From: Pascua guehoae
Taxonomy: Eukaryota; Basidiomycota; Tremellomycetes; Trichosporonales; Trichosporonaceae
Length of the DNA: 64,000 nucleotides
Assembly (NCBI GenBank): GCA_001600415.1
Contig: BCJX01000011.1
Span: 612,962 to 676,961 of the forward strand
Reading direction: 5' to 3'
The translations under genes were made by a program, and so were the position numbers. The notes beneath the pieces were generated by a model. The model saw only the letters and a list, made by a program, of their open reading frames with translations. It had not been told where the DNA came from and ran no database searches. How positions within the stretch are numbered: the stretch's first letter is position 1; each line of letters begins with the position of its first letter. This document shows, in pieces, positions 1 to 11,474 of this stretch.

Positions 1-2036
1 CGAGGCGCGCCCGACAGAAGGCGAGGCACACGAGGAGAAGACGACTGAGCAGATGATGGCCGCCAAGCCTATCCACAAGAGTGTTGCGAGCATTAGCGGG
101 ATGGTCGCCTCGGAGCCAGGATCCGAGACGAGTTCCATCGCGCCCACCGACGAGGGCACACTCACCCCCGCCGAGGCGCCCAAGGTCAAGGCGCCGCGCA
201 AGCTTATCGAGGATGAGAAGCGCCTGCGTGGCCACATTGCGTGGGATGTGTGGACGGCCTACTTTTCCGCGCTGGGCGGTCCCCTCTGGTGGCTGTTCTT
301 TGTGGTGTCACTGCTCATTGCGGCCTTTATGCCTGTCATTGAGCGCCTGTGGGTCGAACGCTGGACAGACTCGACGCTTGCGGTCGAAGACGGCGCGCCA
401 GAGTCACACTCGTCGACGTACTATGTCGTGGGCTACGGCATCATTGCCATGTCTGGCGCATTCCTGAGCAACCTCGAGTTTGCGGTGACATACTTTGGTG
501 CCCTGCGTGCGAGCCGCATTCTCCACTCGCGTATGCTGCAGAGTGTCCTCTTTGCCCCGCTTCGGTTCCACGACACGACATCGCGCGGGCGTATCCTGAA
601 CCGGTTTGGCAAGGACACGGAGGGCCTCGACTCGTCGATGGGTGACAACTTTGTTCGGTCCATCCGGTACGGCCTCAACGTGGCCGTCACCATCTCGACC
701 ATGACCTATGTCGGCGGGTGGCCGTTTGTGATTGGCGGCCTGCTCATTCTGCCGTTCTACTACTCGTCGGGCTCGGTATACGGCATGGCCTCACGCGACA
801 TGCGGAGGCTCGACTCTGTGACGCGCTCGCCCCTGTACTCGCTCTTTGGCGAGACCGTGTCGGGTGTAGCGGTGATTCGTGCGTTTGGCGCGTCGACCGT
901 GGCGCTCGGCAACATGATGCGGCTTGTCGACACAAACATGCTGGCATTTGCGTGGTCTTGGACGGTCAACCGCTGGCTGTCTGCGCGGTTCAGCATCCTG
1001 TCGTCGGCGCTGCACGGCGTCGTGGCCATGGCCATTCTGCTGTACCCGAGTGTGACGGCGGGCATGGCTGGTTTCGTGCTCACATTCGCCTCGACCATCA
1101 TGCACGACCTCTTGTTCCTGGTACGCCGCTTTGTCCAGCTCGAACAGGCCTGCCGAGGGTGCCATCGACGTCCAGGGCCTCGTGATCCGGTACGCTGCCG
1201 ACCTGCCCGACGTGCTCCACGGTCTTACGTTCTCGGTACAGCCGTGCGAGAAGATTGGCATTGTCGGGTCGACGGGCTGCGGCAAGTCGACACTTGCGCT
1301 CAGCTTTTTCCGCTTTGTCGAGGCGCACTCGGGCAGCATTGTCATTGACGGCATCGACATTTCCAAGATTGGCCTCACCGACCTGCGCTCGCGCATCATG
1401 ATCATCCCCCAGGACCCGACGATTCTCTCGGGCACGCTGCGCTCGACTTTGGACGTGTTTGACGAGTATGACGATGCCGACATTTACGAGGCGCTGCGCC
1501 GTGTGCACCTCTTGGACGACGAGAATGCGGCCGAGGTGCCGCCCGCTGCACCCGAGGCGGAGGCGGGAACGTCGTCGTCGTCGGCGACGACAACCGCTGT
1601 GGCCGAGCGCAACGCCAACGTCTTCCGCGACCTGTCGCACCCAGTGTCCGAGGGCGGGGACAACTTTTCAGCGGGCGAAAAGCAGCTCATCTGCATGGCC
1701 CGCGCGATCCTGCGCCGCAACAAGGTCCTGTTCATGGACGAGGCGACGGCGTCGATCGACTATGAGACGGACGCGCTCATCAATGCGACGATCCGGACCG
1801 AATTCTCAGACTCGACCATTATCACCATTGCGCACCGCATCCACACGATTATCGACTTTGACAAGGTCCTCGTCATGCACCAGGGCACGATTGCAGAGTT
1901 TGCCAGCCCCGCAGAGCTCCTCCGCGACCAGTCGTCGCGCTTTTACAAGCTCTGCCGCGCCACGGGCAAGACTGAGTTTAGGAATCTCAAGCAGATGGCC
2001 GTCGAGGCCGAGCGCAAGCGCCAGGAGGGCAAGTAG
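1..2036 (+). CDS. ABCC/MRP-family ABC transporter, 3' part, reading frame broken
   Basis: This is the C-terminal half of a full-size ATP-driven exporter of the ABCC (MRP/Yor1) family. The gene runs in from the left edge: the frame is open from base 2. Seen: the linker, then the second transmembrane domain (about bases 270-1150, several hydrophobic helices), then NBD2 in another frame (from about base 1155) with Walker A GSTGCGKS (about 1266), Q-loop PQDPTILSG, signature NFSAGEKQ (about 1662), Walker B VLFMDEATASID (about 1725) and H-loop IAHR. It stops at 2034-2036. Odd: the first frame ends its membrane domain at VQLEQ (about 1146), and NBD2 resumes one frame over at EGAIDVQG only about ten bases later. 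Family members carry roughly 30-40 residues (ERIQEY-type linker) at this point. No plausible intron bridges the gap, so a frameshifting deletion or an assembly error is likely. The signature is degenerate (AGEKQ), as is common in fungal NBD2. Confidence 0.85.
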
Positions 2037-3908
2037 GGCGGGTGTGCGCGGGTTGATGTCTTGCGTTTGGACTGGACAGTACAGAATGCCTGGCCAGAAT
2101 GGCCTTTTTTCTAGGGTAGAAATGTATCCCTACACAGTGTGCTTGTTCGGGCTCGCGGCAGTGTAGTGTGTGTGCTGGTTATTGGTAGGCTAGCACGAAT
2201 TGCTATGCCCAAGTGCCGGTTATCCAGGCCGTGCACGGGAAGAGGTGCCATGAGGAGACTGTCACTACTAAGTCTGCTGCCGAGAGGCGCGTGCTGAGAC
2301 TGTCACTTTTACTGTACCTCTGCCAGGCAAAGTTGCGCATCGACACTCTACCGACCAACCCACGGTAGAGCACTCTACCCACCAATCCGTACACCAAGGC
2401 GAACACTGACGTCGCCTATCTGTATGCATCTCGGGCGTGTGACCTAAACGCGCCTACCGAACCCAAGCAACACGGGCGCTCAGCCAAAGCCTGTGGCCGC
2501 CACTGAAACGCCGCCAGAGGCTGAAACACGACCCATCATGACCACCACCACTGTCACCATTCCCGCACCTCGTGGCCCGTCGCGTGCCGGTGTACAGCAC
2601 CAGCATAACCGTGCCCACGCACTGGCCTGTACCCAAGCGCGCGCATACCCCACCACGCAACACGCAGACACAAAGCATAACCCAAAGGTGCCTGTGGCCG
2701 TGACATGCCCATCCGACAGACCAGGAACCCGGCCGGGAGCCGGGAACTGTGGCACCCGGCCCGTCCTCGACATGCACTGTGCACCATCCGACATGTCGTG
2801 TGTGTCGTCGGATGGGGCCGGGCGGGGGGTGTGTGCCGGGCCGTGTCCGGACTCGGGCCTGGTCTGGATACTCCGCTTGTCCGATGGGACAGGTGTGGAT
2901 TCGACGCGTCCGGGGCCAGGTGGAGGTGGGGGAGATGCGTTTCGGTTCGTGGGAATGATCTGTGGTCTTGTCGGGGCAGGGGCCGAGCCGGGGGGGGGGG
3001 GGGGGCACGGTGTGTCCGGTGGGGCGGGGGTATGGCGTGGGTCTGGGTTCGGGACACGAGGAGGATGGTGACTTTCATGGCGACTTTCATGGTGACATTT
3101 GGTCAGTGGAGGTGCCTGTCGATCGCAGAGATTGTCACGACGCGTCGTGAGCTGGCATTCCGGCACCGGATCCTGTCAGTGTTTGCTTGGTTGGTTCGGG
3201 CTTGCCCTCGACTGGCACTGGGGGGTATTATGGCCTGGACCAAATCACCAGCGCATCACGGCGCATCACCACCACTGTCCGCCGCCACAGCCCCCAGACA
3301 AACTGCCGCTCCAAACTCTGAAGGACCCAAATTTATGCAATATTCATATGCTACAAGAGGCATGGCCTCGGCGGCGTCGAGCCGTGTGGAACCGTGTAAA
3401 CCCAGTGTCCGTGGTAGTACTTTTAGCGACAGTCGGGAAAGCGAGCGTGGAGGAGAGAGTGTGGTGGAGAGAGTGTGGGGGTGTGTGTCTCGGTGGGGCC
3501 GGAAACTGGGTGTGGGGTGGTATGTTGCAGTGCAAGGTGGGGTTGCAGTGGTGCAGGGTAGTTGTGCAGGGTAGGTCGGTGCAGGTGCAGGGGCAGGTGC
3601 AGGTCGGGTGCAGGTTGCAGTTGGGCGGGGCAAGGGGGCATCGGGCATTGAGCATTGGCGCAATCGGCGTAGTGTCGATGCGTGCAGGTGCAAGCAGGGG
3701 AGCGGGGGTATCACTCGAACCACTCGAAGCGGCGGCGCCATTGGCACGGTGGCCAAGGAGAGGTGGCGGAGAGGTGGCGGAGAAGTGGCGGAGAGGTGGC
3801 GGAGAGGTGGCGGAGAAGTGGCGGAGAGGTGGCGGAGAGGTGGCGGAGAGGTGGCGGAGAGCGACCGAGAGGTGGGCAAAGGTGCCCACCAGCTCACACG
3901 TCAGGTGC
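2037..3908. other. intergenic, no convincing gene
   Basis: This spacer separates the ABC transporter from the convergent Axl2-like gene. Open frames here are compositional: GC-rich, repetitive, and open in several frames at once. It contains a run of about 16 G (2990-3005), a G-rich stretch (2815-3070) and an 11-nt tandem repeat (3759-3861). No splice-supported gene was found. Confidence 0.6.
3759..3861. repeat. 11-nt tandem repeat (AGGTGGCGGAG)
   Basis: About nine head-to-tail copies of an 11-nt unit with a single recurring G/A variant (AGGTGGCGGAG or AAGTGGCGGAG). The tract lies just beyond the 3' end of the Axl2-like gene on the minus strand. All overlapping open frames are by-products of the repeat. 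Confidence 0.9.
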
Positions 3909-6900
3909 TCATAACGCCTGGCCAGAGGCAAACGGGTGGCCGTGCCTCAGGGGCGCCGAAAACATAATCTTGTCCGACTCGTCGACATCGTCGTCGTCGA
4001 CATCCTCGAGCTGCTCGCCGGTCACGCGGCTGCTTCCCGGGAGGGGCGGGACAGAGGCCTGGTCGCGCTCAAAGATGGTGTGTTCGGGGTACGTCGGCGT
4101 GACGGGGGACGCGGTTGTGCCAGACACGATACGCTCGCGCGTGTTGCGTGGACGAGCGAGGGCGTGCTTTGACGACGACTGGCGGCGGGTCGATCCCTGG
4201 CGCGCGCGCGCGGCCGGGGGCGGGGAAAAGACGGTAATGTTTCGGGTGTTATGGTAGGTGCGGTCCGACGACTCGCCGAGGCTAGGCACGGGCGAGAGGA
4301 GGTCGCGCGCGCCCGTGGCGGGCAGCGGGGGCACGACCGAGCTGCGCTGCGTGTCAAACGACTGGCGCTGCGCGGTAGCTACGACGGCGTCAACGTCGCT
4401 AAACGTGCCGGTTGTGGCAGACGTGTTGCTCAGGCCGCTCGGGCCGGGGGTGCGGCCAATCGTACCCAGCGTGCCGATCGTGCCCGTGCCCATGGTGCCT
4501 GTCGATCCGCTCGTGCCAAGTGAGCCCGAGCCAAATACCGACCCAGAGCCGCCGCTGTCGTCGGCGTGCACGCGCGGGCCAGATGCCCACCACGACGATC
4601 GGGAACGAGCAGAATACCGGCTTGAGCGCACAGACGCCGAGCCAATGGCCGAGCCCGGGTCGGCAAAGCTGTCGAGGCTCCGGCTGCTGCCCATGTCCTG
4701 GAACTCTGAGAATTCAGAGTACGTCGAGACGTCGTCCTGCGACATGAACGGCTTGGGGTCACCGGCGCGCACGACGCGCGGGAAGCGGGGGTAAAAGCCG
4801 GCACGGGGACGGGGCTCGTCAGAGTCGGGTCCGGACGAACCGCCGGCTGCAGAAGCACCAGCAACGACGCCCATTAACGAGGCACCGATCGTACCGGCCG
4901 TGCGCGTCGTGTGGTTTGTGCGCGCCGTCTGCCTCGATGCGGGGGACGAATCGACAACGGCCATGCCCGAGCCGGTGGACGAGCCATCCAAGGGTGGAAG
5001 GTAGTCGTTCTCACCCGACCAGTGCATGCTCGGATCGCTCTCCCAGCTGGCAAGGGAGCCCAGGCTTGTCGAGCGCACGTGGTCGAGCGAGGGCCGTGGT
5101 GCTTTGCGGCGGCCAGCGGCATCGCGCACGCCAATCATCTCGCCCGGAGCGCAGAACGAATCGTCCTCGTGGCCAACGGGAATATCTTCGGCCTCGACAA
5201 TCTGCTCCTTGGACTCGCGGTCGACGGCGCCAAACAGGCCCATGATCGCGCCGACGCGCCGGGGCTTGTCCTTTTCGCCCTTGACAACCTTTGCGTCGCC
5301 CGGGGTATTTAATAACGTGCCATCCGAGTCGATGCTCTGGCCACCAGGCGTTCCGGGCTTGTTGACAAAGGTGGCAGGGGTACCGCTGGGCGAGCGCGTG
5401 CGCATGCGTTCGGGGTCAGGTTGGGAAGACTTGTCGTCGTTGTCATTCTTCCTACGGCGGCAGCAGAAGAAGAAGAGGAGTGCCGCAAGGATCAGGAGGA
5501 AGCCGCCGACACCGACGACGACACCAATGATAATCTTGTTGGTGCGCGATAGGCCGTGGTGGATCGTCCCGTTTGGCACTGGCGTCGGCTCGCCTGTGCC
5601 CACTGGGCCCGTGACGTTGTTGATGGTCACGTTGAGCTCAGTCGAGGCCGTCGCATTCTGGATGGTGGCAAGGAACTTGACCGTGAACGAAGAGTAGGTC
5701 AGGTTGACGGGCGGGGTGCCAATGAGTGTGTGGTTTTCGGGAAAGTACAGGAGCCATTCGGCCGCGTCGGGCGGGACGACTGTTGCACCCGTCGTCGCCG
5801 TCTTGTCGAGCAGGTACGGCACAATGTTGTACTCGAATGCCTTGCCGGCCTCGACAGTGGTGTTGGGCAGCGTAAAGTTTGTGAAAAAGTACGGCAGCAC
5901 GTTGATCGAGAGGTAGGTCGCGGTCGATAACGTATTGTTGGCATTGCCGGTGGAAGCAATGTTGACGGGGATCGAGAGTGGCTCAATGGTTCCATTGACA
6001 TACGCGTCGGGTGTCTTGCCTGTAAATGTCTTGGACGATCTGGGTGGTTAGCTTGGAACAAATTGGTCTTGTCGTTACATGTGACGCACTGGTTGAATTG
6101 CAGCCACTTGTAGTTGCTCAGGTCGGGGGTAACGACAAGGTCCGACGCAGCCACGGCTTTACCACCTTGGACGACACCGCTCGTGTCTAACGCATAGTTT
6201 ACGTCTGACCTTGCGACCGTGGTAATGTTCTGTGGCTCGCCGGTAAACTCGACCGCCTCGCCGGTTCCAACGGCGAGGACAAAGCTCGTCTGCGCGGCAG
6301 TGTAGCCCCAGACGTCGGTGCCAGTGACGACAATGGTGTACGTCCCGTTGGCAGGGGCGACGCCGTTGAACGTAAACGTCGTGTTGGACCACTCGAGCCA
6401 GTCTGGGAGGCCCGTCTGGCCACGAACACGTGCCATGGTGTAGAGGCGCTGCGAGGTGGCGTTTGGTGCGGCGCGGAACGTGTTGCCATTCCAGCCGAGC
6501 GCAAAGGACCAGTAGGGCGGGACCATGACGCCAGTGCCGTCTGGCATGGCCTCTGCGCTGGCAAAGTCGCGTGTCGTCTCGTTGGCAATCTGCGACTTGA
6601 ACCCCATGTGGACTGTCGGCGCAGAGTTGTTGGACACGACGAGCGTAAAGTTGGAGCTCACGCTGCCCGTGCCGTCGGCGGCAGTGAGCGTGATCGGGTA
6701 CTGGCCGACATCGGTGGCCGCTGGCGTGCCGTTAAAGGTCGCGATGGGCGGCGAAAAGGACAGCCACGAGGGCAAGGAGGAGACGGTGTAGGTGAGAGGA
6801 TCAGAAGACGAGTTGGAGGTAAAGGTGCCGGCCAAGATGTCAAAGATGAACGGCGAGCCGACGCGCGCGACAGGCGGCTGCTGGTCGGCGAGGGGGTAAA

Positions 6901-6964
6901 CGAGTGTGGGGGCCGCGCGGGCGACGGCCCAGAGGGTGAGGATGACGGGGAGGACGCAGCGCAT
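3909..6964 (-). CDS. Axl2-like type I membrane protein with cadherin-like domains
   Basis: Two exons, 6964-6090 and 6039-3909, joined across a 50-nt intron (donor GTGCGT, branch CTAAC, acceptor CAG) that restores WLQFN-QSSKTFTGKTP; 1001 aa. The start is the ATG at 6964; the frame extends a little upstream but without ATG. Seen: an N-terminal signal peptide (MRCVLPVILTLWAVARA); about 430 extracellular residues in repeated cadherin-like/dystroglycan-type units (motifs such as LPSWLSFSPP and LPDWLEWSN) with many N-x-S/T sites; one transmembrane helix at about residues 456-480 followed by CCRRRK; and a serine- and glycine-rich cytoplasmic tail of about 520 residues. This is the architecture of fungal Axl2/Bud10-type polarity landmarks, which sit at the plasma membrane and mark growth sites. 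The assignment rests on architecture rather than close sequence match. Several GSGS/GTGT stretches in the tail are low complexity. Confidence 0.8.
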
Positions 6965-9900
6965 CGCGCCGGTCGACAAGACTGGGTGTCAACTGGGTTG
7001 CGGGTGAGGAGGGAGTAGGGGGTAGGAAGAGGGTATGAGGTGGGGAAGTGGTTGATGTGAGTGTTAAACATACGAGGATGAGGCCAGGCGAGGCCAGAGG
7101 AAGTAAAGACAGCCGCGAGCAGGCGGCAGCAAGGTGTGGTTGAGAGAGCGAGGTGACGACGTCGAGATCGAGATCGAGGGCCGCGGTAAAGACTGACGAG
7201 GAAGCGAGTGGCAGAGGGGCAGGCGGCAAGAGCAAGAGTACGAGCGAGGACAAGGAGACAACGTCACGGCCGGGACGAGCGTGACGCTGCAGAGGTACGA
7301 GAGGTTTGGGGTTGGTGGGTGTTGAGTGTTGCGTGTTGGGACGTGACCGCCGGCGGAAACGACACGAGACGAACGAGTCGGGAGTCGGGAGTCGGGGGCT
7401 GTCGACACAGTCAACGAGAGAGGGAGAGAGGGGGTGCAGGTGTAGGTGTGCAATGGAGCAAAGGATAGAGGAGCAGGGAGAGAAGAAAAAGAGTAGAGAC
7501 AGAGGACGAGCGAGAGCAAAGAATGACGAGGGGAAGGGAAGGGGCAAGTAACGAAAAGGAACTGTACAAGCAGGCAGGCTACGTGCTATGAACGGGGTGA
7601 CGAGTGGAACAAGACTCCAGGTGCAAAGTCGTACTGCAGAGAGAGATAGCGACGCGTCGGCAGGCAGGCAGGTAGGTCTGCTGCTGCTGCTGCTTGGGCT
7701 GGGCTGGGGAATGCAAAGACTAGACCCGGGTGTCTGACTTTACTTTCTTTCATGCTCAGGGTGGGTCCACACACACGTTGCGCCCCTTGCGCCCCTTTCA
7801 CCTGCACAGACGCGACTTTGGGTAAGGGACCCTGAAATTAGGTGATGTCCCTGGTATTAAAGGGACCGGAATGTCATGTCCCTGGGTACCTAGGTCGCGT
7901 CCGGGTTCCTGCAGACGCGACTCCAAAGACACCAGAAACACGCCCACAGTCTGGCTCTCCTTGTCCACTAGATACGAAGCTACGGACCGGGTTTGCACGC
8001 CATCCACGCCTTAGTCGCGTCGTCAAGCCAAGGCGCCCAAGGCGGCCAACGCCTCACACCCCAGAACTACAGTACTCTGTCCTAGTCGACCCGCTGGCTC
8101 CCTCTGGCGTACGCAGGTCTAGGATAACGCCATGGTGCGACACGTCGTACGCATGTAGAAACTCGCACGCTGGGCGGCGCAGATGACTGGCTCGTGACCA
8201 GTGCCGAGCATTCAAGACGCGTTTCCTCGCACCCAAGCCACCACCCACCCCCTGGGCGTCCTCCCCCTTTTTTTTTTTTTTGTCTTGTTCACTTCTCTTT
8301 GGTTGGCTTGGTTTCTCCACTGTCCCCAAGATCCACCGGAGCATACAGTAGCTGGGAGCAATGTCGGCGGCGACGCACAGACCGCTGGCCCCACATTTTT
8401 TTTTCTACTGACGCCGCCTTTGATGGCCGACGCCACCTGCCCAATGTTGCATCCTGGCTCCACCCTGCACCCGACATGCACCGCGCCCTTATGCTGGCGC
8501 ATGCTGAGCCCTCGTTGCGTCGGTCCCACAGTCGCATCTGCTTGCCGCACTCGTCAACCTTGTCATGGCATACATTACAACCGTAGGGCGCGCGGGGGAG
8601 TAGGCACTGCTCGACCTGCATCGTCTGTGCAGGTGGATACTGTCGCCGATCATGGATCATGCCTCGGTGTTCGGCGGGCACGTACGGCGGTGCTCGTGCA
8701 ATCAGAACAGAACGCGGCACGTATTGCGTGCACTGCAGGTCGCTTGTCTGCGCTCGCTCGCGTGTCGGGTGTACGGCGGGCCTTGGCTGGGGCGAGCGAG
8801 CAGTGTGCGCGGTGCGCGGTGCGCGTGGCGGTGATGCAATCTGCTGCAGTCAGTCACATTTGGGGTCTGTTCTGTCCTCTGGCAGCTGGCAACGAGTGGT
8901 ACGAGAGTAAAAAAAGTGCATGGCAGACTGGGTGCACAGACGGCGTACACTGGCAATGCACACGCTCGGGCCCCCACCCCCACAACTTGCCCACCCTCGC
9001 ACCCACCATGTCCACAATTCTAGAAGTCATCCACGGCGGGATTGGCGGCTGCACCGTCTGTGCGTGGGTATCAGAAGCTGCAACATCAAGTCCCGAGTGC
9101 GAGCGTGCGAAACGAGCTGCTAGGCAGCGAAAGCCGACCCCAATCAGAGCATGCAACGGCGGTGCGTGAGAACTCTGTCGCGATCTCTCGGCACAAGTCT
9201 GCCCCTTGTCCTTGTTCTCGGCACTACTCGGCGACAGGCGCGGCGACGGGGGTGCTGCCGAGGGACGCACATCCTCGTCATTTGCACCGTCCATGTTCGC
9301 TACGTGCGGACCCTTGTGCGCCATGCGGGCCAGCCAGACATTACGTGCCGCATACGTCTGCGTGCATGATAGGCTTTTGACGCGTTTGTCGGTAGCCTCT
9401 GGACCTACTGAAAGGAGTAAGAGTCGCCGAGGGTGTTCATTTCAATCCCAGGGTATATCGACATGACGCGTCGAAAAATGTAAAGGTGGTCCAATGTGGT
9501 CCAAACCGTGTCGGGCAAGTCGTTCTAGTCCTTGACGACGCGCCCAGACGGATATACAGTACTTGGCACCGGACAGCGACCGATCGCGAAAAAAACTCTG
9601 GTATGCTGGCATGCAGATGGATGCACATGCCGATGCGCATTACTGCGATAGTGCACGATAGCTGTGGTGGATCTGGGTTGGGTAATGTTCAAAGTTCCTG
9701 TCACATTGACAAGATCAACGCAAGATGAAAAAGTCGTGCACGAAATCGTCAGTGGCCCAGCCCGATCCCACCTGCCGAAACCATGACGAGACATGAGCGC
9801 GACCTGACGTGCGACCTGCCCGAAACGCTCGACGCCAATTCACCACGTCTCATGTCTCACAATTGGCGCGGTCGGCTGCGGCGCGTCCACTGCATACCCT

Positions 9901-10154
9901 ACACGGGCGGGGCGTGGTGACGCCCATACATGTAGCAAGAATGGCAGAACATGTCCAAAGCGGTAATATCTCACAACCTTTCTCAACATTGCCATCTGGC
10001 CCTGTCCTGAACATTACAGACGCGTCTTGGCGCATACCTACGCGCCATGTGGCATCGTGGTGGAACAGTCGGCCCTAGTGGTGGAGAATCTAGAGTAAGC
10101 GCGTTCATGTCGCGGATTTGGTTTATGGTTGGGCTCTTGGCTCCCGACTCCCCG

Positions 10155-10198
10155 GTTAGCTCTGGCTCTGGCTCTTTCTCTGGCTCTGGCTCTCAGTC
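10155..10198. repeat. CTCTGG hexamer repeat
   Basis: An imperfect tandem run of CTCTGG with a few interruptions. The same hexamer, read as glycine-serine codons, appears inside the BRL1-like gene near 57940-57985. Confidence 0.7.
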
Positions 10199-10659
10199 TT
10201 ACTTGCCCTCCCGCCGGGCGATTGGAGCTTGGTACATGCGTAGCGGGAACCACAACCGATGAAGGCGGAGGTGTTGACGAGTTCAACGTGCGGCAGAGCC
10301 AAGTGTGGAGCAACGGGGGACGATAGGTGAGAGCGCAGCCTACCACATACAATCACTTGCACCTCGTCGCGCGCGTGGTATCGCTGCCTACTTGGCTACT
10401 TGTGTCACCATGTCACTGCCGTGTCTACTACGGACGAGATGGGCAGTTGTGATGCACCAAGCCACGTCCAGCTGCCTCTGCCCGCTCCGTCCAGCCATCG
10501 ACACAAGCCAGGGGCGCAGTGAGGCCGAGGTATGGCTGTTCATGCTGAGATGCCGAGGCATGAGGCCGGTCATGCCGAGATGCCTAATCCATACTGGTTA
10601 TTCACTACTGGCTGCTCCGCCTCCTCACCTCCTCCCGCTCATACATACCATACCACGCC

Positions 10660-10715
10660 CCATGCCCCACTCCACCTGCCACCTGCCACCTGCCACCTGC
10701 CACTTGCCACCCCGT
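10660..10715. repeat. 7-nt tandem repeat (CCACCTG)
   Basis: About six direct copies of CCACCTG, with the last degenerating to CCACTTG. Noncoding context. Confidence 0.8.
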
Positions 10716-10794
10716 CCCCGTTCACATACACCACTGAGGCGCATTCTCCCTCGTCATTGCCGCTACCCTCATTGTTCAGCACCAGTACTGGACA

Positions 10795-10872
10795 CCCCAC
10801 CAACCACTACCGACCACTACCGACCACGACCGACCACGACCGACCACGACCGACCATCACCGACCATCACCG
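10795..10872. repeat. CGACCAC-type tandem repeat
   Basis: Imperfect repeats of about 10 nt (CGACCACTAC, CGACCACGAC, CGACCATCAC variants), seven to eight copies, in intergenic DNA. Confidence 0.8.
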
Positions 10873-11474
10873 ACCATCATATCCCTCCCTGCCTACTAGG
10901 ACTATACCAAAGAAAAAAGCATCGTCAGGTGTACACTACACTGACGCGATTTTGTTGGTGCAAGGCACCAGCAATGCTTTTGCCTGGTGGGCCACCCAGA
11001 GGGACGTCCATGGCGACTCTCTTGCGAGATGACTACTAGTGAAAAATCTAGCTGCAGAACCAAGAAGGGCAAGGCAGCGTGGAGTGAGCGGTGGCGATCC
11101 AGGTTGGGAGCGGGACATGGAGTGGTAGCGGGGGCGAGTTGCCTGAACGAGATCGTCTGGTGACCACATGGTGGGGCAGGCCGTCGTTGTGGTGTCACCG
11201 CGGCCAAGTGTCGGCACCGACGTAGAGTCGGCGCCGTGAGCTGTCGGGCTCATGAACAAAGGTGCGCTGGGTCGGGCAGTTTGTTTTGTGTGGGCTCACC
11301 CATGCCTCAGCTATTGTCCTTTTCATACCTCCGCTTCTACCCCCGCTCCCCTCAGCTCCGCTCTTACTCCCGCTCTCCCTCCGGCCCGCCCTCGGCGTCC
11401 CTCAGCCCCAGCCCCCGCCTCGGCAATGTGGAATGGTGCTAACATGATGGCTGCTAACATGACGCGTCTGCTCT

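Larger units (their letters stand above)
6965..11474. other. long gene-poor intergenic region
   Basis: This region lies between the starts and ends of two minus-strand genes. The first 600 bases (6965-7560) are purine-rich on the plus strand, that is CT-rich on the minus strand, consistent with 5' UTR and promoter of the Axl2-like gene. The rest holds homopolymers (T run 8265-8281), simple repeats (10155-10200, 10660-10715, 10795-10872) and nested short inverted repeats near 7809-8020. Open frames (for example 8201-9169) lack recognisable domains, have unremarkable composition and do not connect by splicing. I found no gene. Confidence 0.5.

Noticed and set aside
2493..3574. Overlapping long open frames on both strands
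   Set aside because: Openness explained by high GC and G-runs; no domain, no splice logic.
8201..9169. 322-codon open frame on the plus strand
   Set aside because: No recognisable domain, no splice-linked neighbours, biased by T-runs and GC; overlapping frames are open too.
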